Shown: positions 51,590-53,154 of the stretch, in pieces | How the letters are laid out: each line of letters begins with the position of its first letter | Numbering within the stretch: the stretch's first letter is position 1 | From: an uncultured Bacillota bacterium | GTDB taxonomy: Bacteria; Bacillota; Clostridia; Christensenellales; Borkfalkiaceae | Direction of reading: 5' to 3' | NCBI GenBank assembly: GCA_949290895.1 | Contig: CASETU010000020.1 | Location: forward strand, 1 to 53,154 | DNA: 53,154 nt | Program-made: the position numbers and the translations under genes | The notes under the pieces: generated by a model | Seen by the model: the letters and a program-made list of their open reading frames with translations, nothing else | Database searches by the model: none | Told to the model about the DNA's origin: nothing

Positions 51590-52963
51590 ATGAAGTCGCT
51601 CGATTTGGGAAGCAAAAAAGTTGCGTCTACCGTAATGAAACTCGCTTTTCCCGCCATGTTGGCGCAGTTCGTAAACGTGCTTTATTCCATAGTGGACAGA
51701 ATGTTCGTCGGCAACATTCCCGTCATCGGGGATACAGCGCTTGCGGGATTGGGTGTGGTGGCGCCGCTGGCTACGTTTATTTCCGCATTCGCTTTCCTCA
51801 TCGGTATCGGCGGCGCGCCGCTCTTTGCCATGTCGCTGGGCGAAAATAACGAAGAAAAAGCGAAAAATATCCTTTCCAACGCTTTACTTGCTCTCATCGT
51901 CGTGGCGGTTGCGGTATCCGTCGTTATTTTTGCCGCGGCGAATCCCGTGCTGCGCTTGTTCGGTGCAAGCGATAACACTTTTTCCTATGCGAAACAATAT
52001 CTCATGATATATACGGCGGGCGCGATATTTTCCATCACGGCGGTAGGGCTCAATCAGTTCATCATCGCGCAGGGCTATTCGGGTGTGGGAATGTGCACAA
52101 CCGTCATCGGCGCGCTTGCCAACGTGGGGCTCGACCCGCTCTTTATTTACGTGTTTAAAATGAATGTGGCGGGGGCGGCGCTCGCCACGATAATTTCGCA
52201 GTTTTTGTCCTTTGTTTTCGTCGTCGTTTTCCTCCTCATGAAAAACACGAAAATCAAGCTTTCTTTCGGAAATTATTCGATAAAGACGATAGGGAAGATG
52301 TTCAAACTCGGTCTTTCGCCCTTTTTGATCATCGCGACGGACAGCGTCATCATCATCGTTTCAAACATGATGCTCAAAATGTACGGCGGCGCAAACGCGG
52401 ATATGTGGATTACCGTTTCTACCATAGTGCAGGCGTTTCTTTCCCTCATTACCATGCCGCTGCTCGGCATCAGTACGGGCACGCAGCCGGTGCTCAGTTT
52501 CAATTACGGCGCGAAAAACATCGCTCTCATCAAAAAAGCGGAAAAGGTCATCGTCGTCATGGGGCTGGCTTTTACTTCGCTGATGTTTGCGCTTTCTTTC
52601 CCGCTCGCCGCGCCCGTCGCGCGGTTGTTTACGGCAAATAAGGAAATCATCGCCGACGCGGTATGGGGCATACGCATTTACATGATAGGCATTATCCCGC
52701 TTTCGTTGCAATACGTGTTCGTGGACGGCATGACCGCGCTCGGACAGCCGAAATTCGCCGTAACACTTTCCATGACGCGAAAAATGGTCGTCTATCTCGG
52801 TTCCATCGTGTTCCTTCCCATGCTGTGGGGCGTGGAGGCGGTATTTTACGCCGAACCTATTGCCGACATCTTCGGCGCGTGCCTGAGCACGACGGTTTTT
52901 TCGATTTTCTTCCCGAAAATCATGAAAAAGCGCGCGGCGGAGCAAAGCGCCGTTGCGGCGTGA
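51590..52963 (+). CDS. MATE-family multidrug/Na+ efflux transporter
   Basis: 457 residues from ATG 51590, set by AGGAGA (51578-51583); an earlier in-frame ATG would begin upstream of the transcript start. Twelve membrane segments in two similar halves. MATE landmarks: 'PAMLAQFVNVLYSIVDRMFVG', 'GIGGAPLFAMSLGENNEEKA', 'GLNQFIIAQGYSGVGM', 'PLLGISTGTQPVLSFNYGAKN'. It resembles the NorM/MepA-like branch common in Firmicutes. Exports cationic drugs or metabolites using an ion gradient. Confidence 0.92.
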   Translation: MKSLDLGSKKVASTVMKLAFPAMLAQFVNVLYSIVDRMFVGNIPVIGDTALAGLGVVAPLATFISAFAFLIGIGGAPLFAMSLGENNEEKAKNILSNALLALIVVAVAVSVVIFAAANPVLRLFGASDNTFSYAKQYLMIYTAGAIFSITAVGLNQFIIAQGYSGVGMCTTVIGALANVGLDPLFIYVFKMNVAGAALATIISQFLSFVFVVVFLLMKNTKIKLSFGNYSIKTIGKMFKLGLSPFLIIATDSVIIIVSNMMLKMYGGANADMWITVSTIVQAFLSLITMPLLGISTGTQPVLSFNYGAKNIALIKKAEKVIVVMGLAFTSLMFALSFPLAAPVARLFTANKEIIADAVWGIRIYMIGIIPLSLQYVFVDGMTALGQPKFAVTLSMTRKMVVYLGSIVFLPMLWGVEAVFYAEPIADIFGACLSTTVFSIFFPKIMKKRAAEQSAVAA

Positions 52964-53039
52964 AGGCTTTATTTTTACGTCATAAGCCGCCTGCGCTTTT
53001 TAAAAGATAAAGCCGTCCGCAATCTATAAAAGCATAAAA

Positions 53040-53069
53040 AAAAGACCGCGAAACGCGGTCTTTTCGTTT
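53040..53069 (+). terminator. Terminator after the MATE gene
   Basis: 11-bp stem (53040-53050 and 53054-53064), loop AAA, then a T-rich tail. Confidence 0.88.
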
Positions 53070-53091
53070 TGTAGCCTTTAGCGAAAAACAA

Positions 53092-53110
53092 CCACCGCTT
53101 GGAGCGGTGG
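53092..53110. repeat. Palindrome at the right edge, possible IS200/IS605-type end
   Basis: CCACCGCT-TGG-AGCGGTGG, perfect 8-bp arms without a T-run, in AT-rich sequence after the MATE terminator. The form recalls subterminal hairpins of IS200/IS605-type elements, but the window ends 44 nt later, so this cannot be tested here. Confidence 0.3.
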
Positions 53111-53154
53111 AATTAAAAATCATTAGATAAAAGAATCCTCCTATGATATAATTA

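Noticed and set aside
1-53154. Genome-wide reassignment of TAG to an amino acid
   Set aside because: Only one gene is interrupted by TAG. General reassignment should give many in-frame TAGs in 40 genes. Local suppression or mutation remains possible.
1-53154. CRISPR array
   Set aside because: No regularly spaced short direct repeats and no cas-like proteins were seen.

Overview
The window looks like a chromosomal stretch from a low-to-mid GC, Gram-positive-type anaerobe, most likely an uncultured gut Clostridia lineage (Christensenellales-like is my guess, from gene style only). Support: strong GGAGG-type ribosome binding sites, TTGACA/TATAAT promoters, many lipobox lipoproteins, a glycyl radical enzyme with its activase, a sugar ABC importer without its own ATPase, and no outer-membrane or SusC/D genes. 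About 43 protein genes (counting one broken gene and one 38-codon small ORF) and one tRNA gene are supported.

Region A (1-38,847) is a glycan-use locus, entirely on the + strand. It has four transcription blocks separated by clear hairpin terminators. (1) 1-8,031: the end of a large Ig-like surface protein, a DUF4838 (GH163-like) lipoprotein and two Big2-domain lipoproteins. (2) 8,162-10,520: a BadF-type sugar kinase and a metallophosphoesterase lipoprotein. (3) 10,999-17,234: a cytoplasmic GH36 alpha-galactosidase, a glycoside-hydrolase-like protein of unknown family, a 38-residue small ORF and a secreted Big2/InlB-repeat protein. (4) 17,386-38,847: an apparent single operon of about 21 kb. 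It encodes a surface lipoprotein, a solute-binding protein with two permeases, two Ig-like surface proteins, a DUF4838 lipoprotein broken by an in-frame TAG, a cytoplasmic DUF4838 domain fused to a cupin/AraC regulator, a short glycyl radical enzyme and its activase, a second member of the unknown GH-like family, and two DMT transporters. The working model is surface capture and trimming of a complex glycan, import, intracellular hydrolysis and phosphorylation, then radical chemistry on an unknown product. The AraC fusion is a candidate sensor of the imported sugar. As I recall, the founding GH163 enzymes (DUF4838) act on complex N-glycans; with the GlcNAc-kinase-type BadF protein and the alpha-galactosidase this suggests, but does not show, N-glycan use.

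Region B (39,067-53,154) is more ordinary. It holds a YwaF-like membrane protein, Hsp20, an MFS transporter, two Xre-type repressors each beside a divergent gene with repeated operator-like motifs, a pair of small Cys-rich proteins, several membrane proteins, an ABC exporter, a two-component system with a very short sensor loop, an ArsR-Cys-rich-DUF5714 operon, tRNA-Val(GAC) and a MATE exporter.

The most interesting items are the DUF4838-cupin-AraC fusion, the short glycyl radical enzyme in a glycan operon, the paired proteins of unknown GH-like family, the in-frame TAG together with near absence of TAG stops, three genes whose -10 box lies exactly 6 nt before the ATG (candidate leaderless mRNAs), and the 38-residue ORF coupled to a secreted protein.
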